Shown here: positions 1 to 9,476 of the stretch, piece by piece | Layout of the letters: every line of letters starts with the position of its first letter | How positions within the stretch are numbered: the first letter of the stretch is position 1 | From: Saccharopolyspora rosea | Lineage (GTDB): Bacteria > Actinomycetota > Actinomycetes > Mycobacteriales > Pseudonocardiaceae | Assembly: GCF_025643595.1 (NCBI RefSeq) | Contig: NZ_CP102826.1 | Location: 5,642,001-5,706,000 of the forward strand | DNA length: 64,000 bases | Direction of reading: 5' to 3' | Made by a program: the position numbers and the translations under genes | Notes under the pieces: generated by a model | What the model saw: only the letters and a program-made list of their open reading frames with translations | What the model was told of the DNA's origin: nothing | The model's database searches: none

Positions 1-965
1 GGCTCACCGGCCAGGACAGCCGGCGCGGCACGTTCGGCCAGCGGCACTCGGTGCTCATCGACCGCAAGAACAACAACGAGCACACGCCGCTGCAGAACCT
101 GTCCGAGGACCAGGCGAAGTTCCTGGTGTACGACTCGGCGCTGTCCGAGTACGCGGCGCTGGGCTTCGAGTACGGCTACTCGGTCGGCAACCCCGACGCC
201 CTGGTGCTGTGGGAGGCGCAGTTCGGCGACTTCTTCAACGGCGCCCAGTCGGTGATCGACGAGTTCATCTCGTCCGGTGAGGCCAAGTGGGGCCAGCGTT
301 CCGACGTGGTCATGCTGCTGCCGCACGGCCACGAGGGCCAGGGCCCGGACCACAGCTCGGCGCGCATCGAGCGGTGGCTGCAGCTGTGCGCCGAGGGCTC
401 GATGACCGTGTCGATGCCGTCCACCCCGGCGAACTACTTCCACCTGCTGCGGCGGCACGCCCTGGACGGCATCCACCGCCCGCTGGTGGTGTTCACGCCG
501 AAGTCGATGCTGCGGCTGAAGGCGGCCACCAGCCCGGTCGAGGACTTCACCCAGGGCAAGTTCACCTCGGTGATCGACGACCCGGCGCAGCCGGACCCGG
601 CGTCGGTGCGCAAGCTGCTGCTGTGCTCCGGCAAGCTCTACTACGAGCTGGCCGCCAAGCGGGACAAGGAGGGTCTGACCGACACCGCGATCGCCCGCCT
701 GGAGCAGCTGTACCCGCTGCCGCACCGCAAGCTGGGCGCGCTCCTGGAGCGCTACCCCAACGCCACCGACGTCCGGTGGGTGCAGGAGGAGCCGGCCAAC
801 CAGGGCGCCTGGCCGTTCCTGGGGCTGGCGCTGCCGGAGCTGTTCCCGCAGCTGCAGGGCAGGCTCCAGCGGGTGTCGCGGCGGCCGATGGCCGCTCCGG
901 CCACCGGTCTGGCCAAGGTTCACGAGGTCGAGCAGGCCGAGGTCGTCAGCAACGCCTTCGCCTGA
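1..965 (+). CDS. kgd: 2-oxoglutarate dehydrogenase E1 / multifunctional Kgd, 3' end only
   Basis: This is the C-terminal part of the large actinobacterial 2-oxoglutarate metabolism enzyme (Kgd/OdhA). It decarboxylates 2-oxoglutarate with thiamine diphosphate in the TCA cycle. The gene is cut by the window edge; the frame is open from base 3 and about 320 residues are visible. Diagnostic E1 stretches are [42 protein letters not shown] and [20 protein letters not shown], followed by the conserved C-terminal half (VWVQEEPxNQGAW-type motif near the end). The product is cytosolic. The N-terminal acyltransferase and ThDP-binding parts lie outside the window. A strong intrinsic terminator follows immediately, so this is the last gene of its transcript. 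The family assignment is near certain from the motifs. Confidence 0.97.
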   Translation, partial: LTGQDSRRGTFGQRHSVLIDRKNNNEHTPLQNLSEDQAKFLVYDSALSEYAALGFEYGYSVGNPDALVLWEAQFGDFFNGAQSVIDEFISSGEAKWGQRSDVVMLLPHGHEGQGPDHSSARIERWLQLCAEGSMTVSMPSTPANYFHLLRRHALDGIHRPLVVFTPKSMLRLKAATSPVEDFTQGKFTSVIDDPAQPDPASVRKLLLCSGKLYYELAAKRDKEGLTDTAIARLEQLYPLPHRKLGALLERYPNATDVRWVQEEPANQGAWPFLGLALPELFPQLQGRLQRVSRRPMAAPATGLAKVHEVEQAEVVSNAFA

Positions 966-981
966 TCTCCGGGCCTTTCCC

Positions 982-1020
982 GGGCCGCCGGTCCCCGCGG
1001 GGACCGGCGGCCCGTTTTTT
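982..1020 (+). terminator. intrinsic terminator of kgd
   Basis: A perfect GC-rich inverted repeat (arms 982-996 and 999-1013) is followed by a run of six T at 1015-1020. It lies 17 nt after the kgd stop codon, a textbook rho-independent terminator. Confidence 0.9.
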
Positions 1021-1129
1021 CGCGCCACGGCGGCGCGTTCTCCGGCGGGACGGTGCTCGCCGGGTCGACGGCGTTTCGTACTCTGGCGTGTTGCACGTTC
1101 GACGTTGATGTTCTGGCAGGAGGGACGCG

Positions 1130-1306
1130 GTGTACTTCACCGATCGCGGCATCGAGGAGCTGGAAGACCGGCGTGGCGACGACCAGGTCACGCTGGCGTG
1201 GGTGGCCGACCGGATGCGCGCGTTCGTCGATCTCAACCCGGAGTTCGAGGACGCCACCGAGCGGCTGGCCACGTTCCTGGCCCGCGACGACGCCGACGAC
1301 GAGTGA
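1130..1306 (+). CDS. small conserved protein, DUF6104-like
   Basis: This 58-codon gene starts at GTG 1130, five bases after an excellent AGGAGGG ribosome-binding site (1118-1124). The product begins YFTDRGIEELEDRRGDD and continues through VTLAWVADRMRAFVDLNPEFED to an acidic end (DDADDE). As I recall, it resembles the DUF6104 family, a small protein of unknown function that often sits next to kgd/sucA in actinobacteria; that link comes from memory, not a search. No signal peptide or membrane segment is visible, so it is probably a small, acidic, helical cytosolic protein. It lies beyond the kgd terminator and therefore has its own promoter. Automatic annotation easily misses it because it is short and starts with GTG. 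Confidence 0.78.
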   Translation: MYFTDRGIEELEDRRGDDQVTLAWVADRMRAFVDLNPEFEDATERLATFLARDDADDE

Positions 1307-1458
1307 CGCGCGGCGGCGGCCCGGCCGCCGCCGCGCAGCCCCGATGTCCCCCGTCTTCGTCAACATCAGCCCCCACGAGGTGATGCAACGCGCGGGTGCT
1401 GAACGGCTGTGATCGCCTCTGTGACGGCAATGATCCCGTCACAACGGAGGAAGAACCC

Positions 1459-1761
1459 ATGCGTCGTCTGCTCGTCGGAACCGTGCTCGCCGGCCTCGCC
1501 CTGACCGGGGCCGCCGGATCCGCGTTCGCCGCCGAAGACCCGGACCAGCAGATCCCGCAGGCCACGTCCGACGGCCCGCAGGGCATGGTGGACCAGCAGC
1601 AGTCCTCGGACGACGATTCCCAGGGTTCCCCTTGGCAGGGCTGGCCGGGCATGTGGGACCAGGAGCCGTCCATGCAGCAGCCGTCCATGCAGATGCCCGG
1701 CCAGGACGAGTCCCCGGTGCACACCCTTCCGGCGGACGCCTTCGGCGGCATCGGCCAGTAA
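1459..1761 (+). CDS. small secreted Met/Gln/Trp-rich protein
   Basis: This is a 100-residue protein of unknown function. The start is ATG 1459, preceded by ACGGAGGA at 1444-1451. The first 24 residues form a typical Sec signal peptide: MRRLL, then a hydrophobic stretch ending in SAFA, with cleavage predicted before AEDPDQQ. The mature part of about 76 residues has low complexity and is rich in Gln, Asp, Ser, Pro, Met and Trp. It contains [10 protein letters not shown] and the short direct repeat [10 protein letters not shown]. No cysteine is present. Exported Met-rich segments can bind copper, but that is only a suggestion here. The gene stands alone between two terminators. A search might find homologues restricted to Pseudonocardiales. 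Confidence 0.8.
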   Translation: MRRLLVGTVLAGLALTGAAGSAFAAEDPDQQIPQATSDGPQGMVDQQQSSDDDSQGSPWQGWPGMWDQEPSMQQPSMQMPGQDESPVHTLPADAFGGIGQ

Positions 1762-1788
1762 CGACGAACCTTCCCTCCCCCCAGGACG

Positions 1789-1820
1789 CGCCCCGCCCGA
1801 AACCCCCTCCGGGCGGGGCG
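1789..1820 (+). terminator. hairpin terminator after the secreted-protein gene
   Basis: Perfect 11-bp arms (1789-1799 and 1810-1820, CGCCCCGCCCG type) are followed by a weak T-rich TTCCCTT. The hairpin lies 28 nt after the stop codon. Confidence 0.75.
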
Positions 1821-1936
1821 TTCCCTTGTGCAGCGGCGCTAACCAGCGAGTGCAGAAAACCGAGATGGACCCGGGCGCGAGCAGGGGGCGAGACTCCGTG
1901 GCGGCCGTGACGGCGGCCGCGTGGAACGGAGGGAAC

Positions 1937-2977
1937 GTGCGCGCTCTGGTGAAGACCTCGCCCGCGCCGGGCCTGGAGCTGACCGAGCTCCCCGACCCGG
2001 CGCCGGGCCCCACCGACGTGGTGGTGCGGGTGCAGCGGACCGGGATCTGCGGGACCGACCTGCACATCGCGTCGTGGGACGACTGGGCCGCGAAGACGGT
2101 GCCGACACCGCTGGTGGTGGGGCACGAGTTCGCCGGCGAGGTGGTGGCCACCGGCTCCGCCGTCACCCGCGCCCGCGTCGGCGACTTCGTCAGCGGCGAG
2201 GGCCACCTGGTGTGCGGCGAGTGCCGCAACTGCCTGGCCGGGCGCCGCCACCTGTGCGCGCGCACCAGGGGGCTCGGCGTGCACCACAACGGCGCGTTCG
2301 CCGAGTACGCGGTGCTGCCGGAGCAGAACGTGTGGGTGCACCGGGGTGCGGTCGACCCGGACGTCGCCGCGATCTTCGACCCGTTCGGCAACGCGGTGCA
2401 CACGGCGCTGACCTTCCCGGTCGTCGGCGAGGACGTGCTGATCACCGGTGCGGGCCCGATCGGGCTCATGGCCGCGAGCGTCGCCCGGCACGCCGGGGCC
2501 CGGCACATGGTGATCACCGATGTCAGCGAGCACCGGTTGGAGCTGGCCCGGCGGGTGGGCGTGGACCTGGCGGTCGACGTCGCCAACGAGGAGATCGGCG
2601 ACGCCCAGCAGCGGCTCGGCATGACCGAGGGCTTCGACGTCGCGATGGAGATCTCCGGTCAACCGTCGGCGATGCGCGACATCGTCGCGAACATGGCGCA
2701 CGGCGGGCGGATCGCGATGCTGGGGCTGCCCACCGCGGACTTCGCGGTCGACTGGAGCGCGGTCGTGCTGAAGATGCTCACCGTCAAGGGCGTCTACGGC
2801 CGGGAGATGTTCGAGACCTGGTATTCGATGTCGGTGCTGCTGGAGTCGGGGCTGGACCTCTCCCCCGTCATCACGCACCGGTTCCCGTACACGCGGCACG
2901 CCGAGGCGTTCGAGACGGCTCGGTCGGGTCGCTGCGGCAAGGTCGTCCTGGACTGGACGGCGGAAGGGACGCTGTAG
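1937..2977 (+). CDS. tdh: L-threonine 3-dehydrogenase
   Basis: This 346-residue zinc-dependent medium-chain dehydrogenase oxidises L-threonine with NAD+ to 2-amino-3-ketobutyrate. The start is placed at GTG 1937 ([19 protein letters not shown]), where family members begin, just after GGAGGG (1928-1933). The upstream in-frame extension looks non-coding. Visible features are the catalytic-zinc motif GICGTDLHI and GHEFAGEV, the structural-zinc cysteines in [15 protein letters not shown], and the Rossmann glycine motif [12 protein letters not shown]. The C-terminal half ([13 protein letters not shown]) is typical of Tdh. The stop codon touches the kbl start, and Kbl consumes the unstable product, so the pair forms a complete threonine-to-glycine pathway. 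Confidence 0.95.
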   Translation: MRALVKTSPAPGLELTELPDPAPGPTDVVVRVQRTGICGTDLHIASWDDWAAKTVPTPLVVGHEFAGEVVATGSAVTRARVGDFVSGEGHLVCGECRNCLAGRRHLCARTRGLGVHHNGAFAEYAVLPEQNVWVHRGAVDPDVAAIFDPFGNAVHTALTFPVVGEDVLITGAGPIGLMAASVARHAGARHMVITDVSEHRLELARRVGVDLAVDVANEEIGDAQQRLGMTEGFDVAMEISGQPSAMRDIVANMAHGGRIAMLGLPTADFAVDWSAVVLKMLTVKGVYGREMFETWYSMSVLLESGLDLSPVITHRFPYTRHAEAFETARSGRCGKVVLDWTAEGTL

Positions 2978-4165
2978 ATGTACACGATCGCCGGTGACCT
3001 GCGGGCCGAGCTGGACGAGATCTCCTCGGCCGGGCTGTACAAGCACGAGCGAGTGCTCGTTTCGCCCCAGCGCGGCCGCGTCGGCGTCGCCGACTCCGAG
3101 GTGCTGAACTTCTGCGCCAACAACTACCTGGGCCTGGCGGACCACCCGGCGCTGGTGGCCGCGGCCCGGGAGGCGTTGGACCAGTGGGGGTTCGGGATGG
3201 CGTCGGTGCGGTTCATCTGCGGCACGCAGGCCCCGCACAAGCGGCTCGAAGCCGAGCTGTCGGATTTCCTCGGCACTGACGACACGATCCTGTACAGCTC
3301 GTGCTTCGACGCCAACGGCGGTTTGTTCGAGACGCTGCTCGACGACCGGGACGCGGTGATCTCCGACGAGCTCAACCACGCGAGCATCATCGACGGCATC
3401 CGGCTGTGCAAGGCCCGGCGGGCCCGCTACCGCAACCGCGACATGGCCGACCTGGAGCGGCAGCTCAAGGAGCACTCCGCCGCCCGGCGCAGGCTGATCG
3501 TCACCGACGGCGTGTTCTCGATGGACGGCTACCTGGCGCCGTTGGACGAGATCTGCGCCCTGGCCGACCGGTACGACGCGCTGGTGATGGTCGACGACTC
3601 GCACGCCGTCGGCTTCGCCGGTGCGACCGGGGCGGGTACCCCGGAGCTGTTCGGGGTGACCGACCGCGTCGACGTGCTCACCGGCACGCTGGGCAAGGCG
3701 CTCGGCGGGGCCAGTGGCGGTTACGTGGCGGCGCGCGCCGAGATCGTCGAACTGCTGCGGCAGCGGTCCCGGCCGTACCTGTTCTCCAATTCGCTGGCGC
3801 CGTCGATCGTGGCCGCCTCGCTGGCCGCGCTGGACCTGGTGCGGGAGCGGCCCGAGCTGCGGCAGCGGCTGCGGGACAACAGCGAGCTGTTCCGGCGCCG
3901 GATGACCGAGGAGGGCTTCGACCTGCTGCCCGGTGACCACCCGATCATCCCGGTGATGATCGGCGACGCGGCCGAGGCGGCGCGGATGGCCGATCTGCTG
4001 CTGGACGAGGGCGTGTACGTGATCGGGTTCTCCTACCCGGTGGTGCCGAAGGGCAAGGCGCGCATCCGCACGCAGATGTCCGCGGCGCACGACGCCGAGG
4101 ACGTCGAGCGGGCCGTCGCCGCGTTCGTTTCCGCACGTGAGCGGATGGGTACCATCGCCAGGTGA
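2978..4165 (+). CDS. kbl: glycine C-acetyltransferase (2-amino-3-ketobutyrate CoA ligase)
   Basis: This 395-residue PLP enzyme of the alpha-oxoamine synthase family cleaves 2-amino-3-ketobutyrate with CoA to glycine and acetyl-CoA. The ATG at 2978 follows the tdh stop codon with no gap, so the two genes are transcribed together and probably translationally coupled. Visible features are [10 protein letters not shown], the PLP-region motifs [13 protein letters not shown] and [17 protein letters not shown], and the Schiff-base lysine Lys240 in [15 protein letters not shown]. Length and motifs fit Kbl better than KBL-like AONS (BioF), and the adjacent tdh settles it. Its last codons overlap the start of the following LysR gene. 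Confidence 0.96.
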   Translation: MYTIAGDLRAELDEISSAGLYKHERVLVSPQRGRVGVADSEVLNFCANNYLGLADHPALVAAAREALDQWGFGMASVRFICGTQAPHKRLEAELSDFLGTDDTILYSSCFDANGGLFETLLDDRDAVISDELNHASIIDGIRLCKARRARYRNRDMADLERQLKEHSAARRRLIVTDGVFSMDGYLAPLDEICALADRYDALVMVDDSHAVGFAGATGAGTPELFGVTDRVDVLTGTLGKALGGASGGYVAARAEIVELLRQRSRPYLFSNSLAPSIVAASLAALDLVRERPELRQRLRDNSELFRRRMTEEGFDLLPGDHPIIPVMIGDAAEAARMADLLLDEGVYVIGFSYPVVPKGKARIRTQMSAAHDAEDVERAVAAFVSARERMGTIAR

Positions 4166-5076
4166 TTGACCCCCGGCGCCTGCAGGTCCTGCGCGCGCTC
4201 GCCGACCACGGCACGGTGCGCGCCACGGCGGAGGCGCTGTACCTCACACCGTCCGCGGTGTCGCAGCAGCTCACCGCGTTGGAGAGCGAGGTGGGCCAGT
4301 CGTTGCTGGCCCGCCAGGGCCGCCGGGTGCGGTTGACCGCCGCCGGGGAGTTGCTGGTGGAGCACGCCAAGGCGGTGCTCGCCGAGCTGGAGCGAGCCGA
4401 GGCGAGCCTGGCGGCGTGCGCCACCGGCGCGGTCGGCAAGGTCGAGGTGGCGTCGTTCGCATCGGCGATCACGCAGGTGGTCGCGCCGTCGATCGTGGCG
4501 TTGCGGCGGCGCGCGCCACGGGTGCGGGTGGTGGTGCGCGACGCCGAGGCGCACAACAGCCTGATGATGTTGTTGGCGGGCGAGACCGACATCGCGATCT
4601 CCATGGAGTACAGCTCGACGCTGCCGACCGACGAGAGCAGGCTGTCGCGGTTCCCGCTGTACTCGGAGCCGTTCGACGTGGTGCTGCCGCCCGCGCACCC
4701 ATTCGCGGAACGGGCGGCGGTCGCGGTGGCGGACCTGCGCGACGAGGAGTGGATCGCGCCGCTGCCGGGCAACCCGTGTCGGGCGGTGGCCCAGGTGTTC
4801 TGCGAGAACGCGGGTTTCGTGCCGCGGATCACGCACACCTCGGACGACTTCCACGCGGTGGTCGCCCTGGTCGCGGCCGGGACCGGGGTCGCGCTGGTGC
4901 CGCGCACCGCCGTCGGCGACGACCACGGGGCGCTGGTCCGCCCGGTGGCGGGGCCGCCGCCGACCCGGCGCGTCTTCGCTGCCGTCCAATGTGGACGCCA
5001 GGAGCACCCGCTGGTCCGGGTGGTCCTGGACGCGCTCCTGGCGGAGAGCGCGGAGTGCGGGATTCCCGGGAACTGA
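4162..5076 (+). CDS. LysR-family transcriptional regulator
   Basis: This 304-residue regulator starts at GTG 4162, overlapping the kbl stop codon (GTGA). It is therefore the third gene of the tdh-kbl transcript. The N-terminal winged helix-turn-helix is clear: [18 protein letters not shown], then [20 protein letters not shown] and [18 protein letters not shown]. The C-terminal part is a type-2 periplasmic-binding-like effector domain. LysR proteins usually lie divergent to their targets, so a co-directional coupled position is less common and suggests autoregulation with tdh-kbl. The ligand (perhaps threonine, serine or a degradation product) cannot be read from sequence. Confidence 0.92.
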   Translation: MIDPRRLQVLRALADHGTVRATAEALYLTPSAVSQQLTALESEVGQSLLARQGRRVRLTAAGELLVEHAKAVLAELERAEASLAACATGAVGKVEVASFASAITQVVAPSIVALRRRAPRVRVVVRDAEAHNSLMMLLAGETDIAISMEYSSTLPTDESRLSRFPLYSEPFDVVLPPAHPFAERAAVAVADLRDEEWIAPLPGNPCRAVAQVFCENAGFVPRITHTSDDFHAVVALVAAGTGVALVPRTAVGDDHGALVRPVAGPPPTRRVFAAVQCGRQEHPLVRVVLDALLAESAECGIPGN

Positions 5077-5167
5077 TCCCACTCCCCCTTTCGAGCACCT
5101 GTTCGACCGGAACGAGTGATGCGAAGAGGTGTTCGACGCGGGGATAGTCGGCGTCATGAACCGAGAA

Positions 5168-6220
5168 TCACTGCTCACCCCTGGTCAGGCGGGCGGCTTC
5201 CCGCTCGGCGGACGGATTCGGCGTCAGTCCGCGGGAACCGGCGAGTTTGGCGGCGATGTGTTCGCCGATCGTGGTCGGCGCGTACAGCGGCGCGGCACCT
5301 TCCGGCACGCAGCCGGGCAGCGGGCTGATCACGGCGTCGTAGTCGCCGTCGTGGAAGTACGCCGCGGACCGGCGGCGGACCAGCCTGCCCTGCTCGTCGG
5401 TCGGCGGCAGCACCCGGTGCATCGTCGACATCCACTGGTCATTGGTCCACCGGGCGAGCGCGTCACCGAGGTTGACCAGCAGCGCGCCGCGCATCGGCAG
5501 GACGTCGCGCCACCGGCCGTCGCCGTCGAGGATCTGCAGCCCCGGAACGGGATCCGCCCACAGCGCGGTCACGATGCCGAAATCCGTGTGCGCCCCCATG
5601 CCCATCTGGTCACGGTCCACAGTGGTCTCGGCGTCCGGGAGCATGTAGTGGTTCATCCGCAGCAGGTCGACGGAGTGCCCTGTGAAGCGCCGGAAGTGCC
5701 CTTCCGGCAGGCCGAGCGCGTGGGCGAAGACGTCGGTCAGCTGGCGGGTGAGCGCGCCCGCGTACCCGCGCCAGGTGTCGACGGCCGCGCGGAAGTCCGG
5801 CAGGTCGGGCCAGATGTTGTCCGGGTAGTGCGCCGCGGGCAGCCGTTCGTCCGGGTAGTCGGCGGCTTCGGCTCCGACGTTGAACGCCTCGAAGAGATCT
5901 TCGGGGGTGCCGACGCCGAGGCTGAGGCTGACCTTCTCGGCGCGCGGCGGGCTGTAGCCGCGGTTGATCTCCGGCGACGGTGCGCGCAGCGCGAGCTTGT
6001 CGGCCATCGGCAGCGCGAAGAACGCGTCGATCGCATCCGCCAGCCCGGTGGCCGCCGCCTCGGGGATTCCGTGCCCGATGACCTGCATGAAGCCGACGGT
6101 GCGGGCCGCCTCGTCGATGGCGGCGGCCACCGCCGCCCGGTCCACCCGCCCACCACGGGTCCAGCCGGCGATGTCGATCACCGGGACTTCGAGGGTTCCT
6201 CCGCTGTGGTCGTTCGCCAT
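5168..6220 (-). CDS. isopenicillin N synthase-family 2-oxoglutarate/Fe(II) dioxygenase
   Basis: This 350-residue 2OG-Fe(II) oxygenase has the non-heme DIOX_N domain (VPVIDIAGW, YSPPRAEKVSL) followed by the jelly-roll domain. Iron ligands are visible as HTD in MGAHTDFGIVTAL and the distal His in WMSTMHRVL. The 2OG-binding Arg-x-Ser is RRSAAYF. The start is taken at ATG 6220 (MANDHSGGTLEVPVID) because GGGGAGGGGC lies just upstream and longer starts give a non-homologous N-terminus. Related bacterial proteins hydroxylate or desaturate small molecules, but the substrate is unknown here. It is downstream of the LAL regulator on the same strand (124-nt gap) and convergent with the LysR gene. Its distance from the downstream Rieske cluster leaves a functional link open. 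Confidence 0.9.
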   Translation of the reverse strand: MANDHSGGTLEVPVIDIAGWTRGGRVDRAAVAAAIDEAARTVGFMQVIGHGIPEAAATGLADAIDAFFALPMADKLALRAPSPEINRGYSPPRAEKVSLSLGVGTPEDLFEAFNVGAEAADYPDERLPAAHYPDNIWPDLPDFRAAVDTWRGYAGALTRQLTDVFAHALGLPEGHFRRFTGHSVDLLRMNHYMLPDAETTVDRDQMGMGAHTDFGIVTALWADPVPGLQILDGDGRWRDVLPMRGALLVNLGDALARWTNDQWMSTMHRVLPPTDEQGRLVRRRSAAYFHDGDYDAVISPLPGCVPEGAAPLYAPTTIGEHIAAKLAGSRGLTPNPSAEREAARLTRGEQ

Positions 6221-6344
6221 GGTCGTGCCCCTCCCCTGGATCTGGTCGGGACCGTGCCGGGTTCGGTCGGCGACGCACTTGAACAAAACGTTGAAGAGTT
6301 TTCCAGTCCTGGCGCGCCGGTGACCACACTGCAAACGGGTTGTG

Positions 6345-8975
6345 TCAGCGGGCCGGATGTCCCAGGAGGGCGGCGAGTTGGGTGCGGGAGGTGATGTCGA
6401 GTTTGGGGAAGATCTTGTACAGGTGGTAGCCGACCGTGCGGGGGCTCAGCGACAGCCGTTCCGCGATCTGGCGGTTGCTCAGTCCCTCGGCGGCCAGCAG
6501 CGCGATCTGGTGTTCCTGCGGGGTGAGGTCGTCCTGCGGGCGCGGGTTGTGGGTTTCGCCGGTGGCGCGCAGCTCAGCGTGCGCGCGCATGCGCCACGTC
6601 TCGGCACCGAGGCGCTGGAAGTGTTCCTCGGCCATGCGGAGGTGTTCGCGGGCTTCCTGGTGGCGTTTGCGCCGTCGCAGCCACGCGCCGAACTGGAGCT
6701 CGGCTCGTGCGCTGGACATCAGCCGGCCCGTCTCCGCGCTGAGGTCGAGCGCTTGCCGGTGCCGCTGCTCGGCGTCGTCGCCGTCGAGCAGCGCGCGGCA
6801 GCGAGCGAGGTCGAGGTGCGCCCAGCGGGCAGCCCCGGCATCGACCCAGCGGGCGAAATCGGCGACCAGCACTTCCGCTTCCGCACGCCGATTCGCCTGC
6901 ACCGCCGCCTCCACCAAGTCCACTGTGGACAGTCGGCGGAGCACGGTGTGGTGCAGGCTGTCGTCGTTCTGGTGCAGGGCGCGCAACCGGTCGAACGCCT
7001 CGGCCGGGCGCCCGCTGGACAACGCGGCCAGGCCGCGCACCCACTGCATGGTGGGCGGCTGCCGACCGGCTGAGCGTCTGCCCGCATGCCGGGCTGCGGC
7101 GTCGACGCACCCCGAGCACGCCTGCTCGTTTCCTCGGGCGGCGGCGATCCACGCCGAGGTGAGCAGCAGTTCGGAGTGCAGGGCGTGGTGCCCGAGCTCG
7201 TCGGCGAGCCGCGCTCCTTGCTCGGCGTTGGCGACCGCGTGGTCCCAGTGCCCCAACGCGAGTTGCGCGGTGGCCAGTTTGAGCAGCAGCAACGCTCGCG
7301 TGCTCGGTGCGGCCTGCACGGCCTCGCCGCGCAGCAGCGTCGCGAACAGCTGCGCGTAGCGGTCCTCCTCGCCGATGAACACCGGCAGCAGCGGCGGCGG
7401 CCAGGCCTTGGGGTGCAGCGCGTCCGAGGGCTTCGCCCACCACGCCAGGGACCGGAGCGCCTCGCGCTGGTCCGGATTCGGATCGCTGCGGCCCGCGGCG
7501 ATCCGTTGCAGCGCGCCGACCACGCCGGGCACCGGTTCCAGCCTGGGCTCCACGGTCCCGCGCAGCCGGGCCACGGTGTCCTGCAACGATCCGGTGGTGG
7601 CGTTCTCCCACCCGGCGGTGAGGACGGTGACCAGCAGCCGGAGCGCGTGCTCGGCGCTGCCCGGTTCCAGGTCGGTATCGGTCGGCAGAAGTCGCCATCC
7701 GCTGGTCCACGACTCGCGGAAGCCGTGGATCACCGCTCGGATGATCGAGGCGCTGGTGCGGGCGTCCGGGCTGCGCTGCGGCGCGGCTTGTTCCAACAGG
7801 TCCAGGGCGTGGTCGCTGTACCCGGCGAGCCAGGCCAGTTCGGCGGCCATGATCCGGTAGCGCTCGCGTTCGGCGCGGTCGGCGGTCAGGACGGCGGCCT
7901 GGACGGCTGCTTCGCGTGCCTCCAGCAGTTGCCCGGCGTGGGCCATCGGCACCGTTGCCGCGGCGAGCGCGGCGGCGGCCCGGTCCGGGTCGGTGAGCGC
8001 TCCGGCGAGGTAGCGGGCGTGTTCGACGGGCCAGTCGGTCTCGTCGGCGGCCTCGGCGAGTGCGGCGCAGACGCGTGCCGTGGCGGCCCGGGTGGCGGAC
8101 TGCCGGACGGCGGCGCGCACCAGCGGCGACGACCACCTCGGCACGTCGGCGGCGTGCACCACGCCGGCCTGTTCGGCGGGGGCGAGGTCGTCGAGGCGCA
8201 GTCCGACCGACCGAGCGGCGCGCAGGCACACCGCGAAGGAGTCCGGTCCGAGGGCGAGCACGAGCAGCCAGGTGCGGGTTCGGTCGGGCAGCCGCGCCCA
8301 CGGGCGGCTGAACACCTCCAGCGAGCGACGGCCCAGCAGCACCTGGCGCGGCAGCGGGTCCCGGCCGGCGAGCTGGTCGGGGGTGAGCGTGTCGGCGAAC
8401 TCCTGGATGGCCAGCGGGTTCCCGTCGCAGCGGCGGGACATCTCGGCCAGCACGTGATCCGGCGCGTCCACATCGGACAGCAGGTCGCGGGCGGACCGGG
8501 CGTCGACGGGCGGCAGCTCGATGCGCGGCAGCCGAGCGAGTTCGTCGTGCAGTGGTCGTTCGGCGGCCGCCGCGAGGACCACGCCCAGCCGTCGCCCGCG
8601 CACCCGCCGGGCGACGTGGGCGAGCACGCGGGCCGACTCCTGGTCGGCCCAGTGCGCGTCGTCGACCAGCAGCAACGCCGGTTGTCGCGTGTCGAGGAAC
8701 TGCCAGAAGCCGCGGCGGACCTCGTCCGGGTCGTCGCTGTCGGGGACGCCGGGCAGTTGCCGCAGCAGCGCGAACGGCTGGGAGGTTTCGTCCGGGCTGC
8801 CCGACAGCCGCAGCACCTGCATGTCACCTGCGGCGTCGGCGAGGTGCTGGAGCGCGGTGGTCTTGCCCATCGCGCGGGAGCCGACCAGCGCGCAGGCGAC
8901 TCCGGTCCCGGTGCGGACCTGGTCGGCCAGGCGCGCGTGCCCGCTGCGGCGAATCTCCGTCGACATCTCCCTCAC
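6345..8975 (-). CDS. LuxR-family regulator with N-terminal AAA ATPase (LAL type)
   Basis: This 876-residue protein is a large ATP-binding LuxR-type (MalT/LAL-like) regulator. The N-terminal P-loop reads GSRAMGKTTAL and the Walker B region is ALLLVDDAHWAD. The middle (about 300-780) is an alanine-rich, TPR-like helical region. The C-terminus carries a LuxR helix-turn-helix (LTPQEHQIALLAAEGLSNRQ, IAERLSLSPRTVGYHLYKIF). GTG 8975 is used as the start. ATG 8966 is the alternative, but a GAGGGAG directly abuts it with no usable spacing. A TAACAT hexamer five bases before GTG 8975 suggests a leaderless start. The gene diverges from the Rieske/amidohydrolase/ALDH operon, which is its likely target. 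LAL regulators are usually pathway-specific activators. Confidence 0.93.
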   Translation of the reverse strand: MREMSTEIRRSGHARLADQVRTGTGVACALVGSRAMGKTTALQHLADAAGDMQVLRLSGSPDETSQPFALLRQLPGVPDSDDPDEVRRGFWQFLDTRQPALLLVDDAHWADQESARVLAHVARRVRGRRLGVVLAAAAERPLHDELARLPRIELPPVDARSARDLLSDVDAPDHVLAEMSRRCDGNPLAIQEFADTLTPDQLAGRDPLPRQVLLGRRSLEVFSRPWARLPDRTRTWLLVLALGPDSFAVCLRAARSVGLRLDDLAPAEQAGVVHAADVPRWSSPLVRAAVRQSATRAATARVCAALAEAADETDWPVEHARYLAGALTDPDRAAAALAAATVPMAHAGQLLEAREAAVQAAVLTADRAERERYRIMAAELAWLAGYSDHALDLLEQAAPQRSPDARTSASIIRAVIHGFRESWTSGWRLLPTDTDLEPGSAEHALRLLVTVLTAGWENATTGSLQDTVARLRGTVEPRLEPVPGVVGALQRIAAGRSDPNPDQREALRSLAWWAKPSDALHPKAWPPPLLPVFIGEEDRYAQLFATLLRGEAVQAAPSTRALLLLKLATAQLALGHWDHAVANAEQGARLADELGHHALHSELLLTSAWIAAARGNEQACSGCVDAAARHAGRRSAGRQPPTMQWVRGLAALSSGRPAEAFDRLRALHQNDDSLHHTVLRRLSTVDLVEAAVQANRRAEAEVLVADFARWVDAGAARWAHLDLARCRALLDGDDAEQRHRQALDLSAETGRLMSSARAELQFGAWLRRRKRHQEAREHLRMAEEHFQRLGAETWRMRAHAELRATGETHNPRPQDDLTPQEHQIALLAAEGLSNRQIAERLSLSPRTVGYHLYKIFPKLDITSRTQLAALLGHPAR

Positions 8976-9092
8976 GGCTGATGTTAACGCGACCAGTCAG
9001 TTGACGGATGCGACCGAGGCCGCTGCGGGCGCATCGTCGCGGACGAGCCCCGAACGGGGCCCGACCTGCGAAAAGCTCACAACGGAGGTCAC

Positions 9093-9476
9093 ATGACCGC
9101 GACCCATCCCACGACGCGGCACCTGGTCGGCCGCAGCGAGGACGTCCCCGAGGGCGGCCGCCACGTGGTCGACGTCGCTGGCACCACGATCGGCGTGTTC
9201 CGGTTCAAGGGTCGGCTCTACGCCTACGAGAACGTCTGCCCGCACCAGGGCGGACCGGTGTGCCAGGGGCGTCTGGTGCCGCGCGTGGCGGAAGTGCTCG
9301 ACGAGGACAAGTGCAGCCGCGGCCAGCGGTTCGATTCCGACGACCTGCACATCGTCTGCCCGTGGCACGGGTTCGAGTACAGCGTCGCCACCGGCGCGCA
9401 CCCCGGTCACCGGCACATCCGGCTGCGCGACTTCCCGGTCGACGAGGAGGAGGGCAACGTCTATGTCACTGCCTGA
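9093..9476 (+). CDS. Rieske [2Fe-2S] ferredoxin-like protein with inserted loop
   Basis: This 127-residue stand-alone Rieske domain protein starts at ATG 9093 behind a strong AACGGAGGT site. The cluster ligands are C49-x-H51 (CPHQGG) and C89-x2-H92 (CPWHGFEYS). Thirty-seven residues separate H51 from C89, roughly twenty more than in oxygenase-associated Rieske ferredoxins. The insert contains two further cysteines (C57, C74) and a charged segment (EVLDEDKCSRGQRFD). It should be a soluble electron carrier or a Rieske-fold accessory protein. No terminal oxygenase gene lies nearby. It overlaps the next gene by 14 nt, so the two are translationally coupled. The domain call is firm; partner and substrate are unknown. 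Confidence 0.93.
   Translation: MTATHPTTRHLVGRSEDVPEGGRHVVDVAGTTIGVFRFKGRLYAYENVCPHQGGPVCQGRLVPRVAEVLDEDKCSRGQRFDSDDLHIVCPWHGFEYSVATGAHPGHRHIRLRDFPVDEEEGNVYVTA

Noticed and set aside
1439..4090. An 883-codon open frame on the minus strand opposite tdh-kbl
   Set aside because: It is rich in His, Arg, Gln and Gly with no recognisable motifs. tdh and kbl have clear family motifs and proper starts on the plus strand. Long antisense frames are common in high-GC DNA.
7086..8981. A 631-codon plus-strand frame opposite the LAL regulator
   Set aside because: Composition is typical of an antisense shadow, while the minus strand encodes a P-loop and a LuxR helix-turn-helix.
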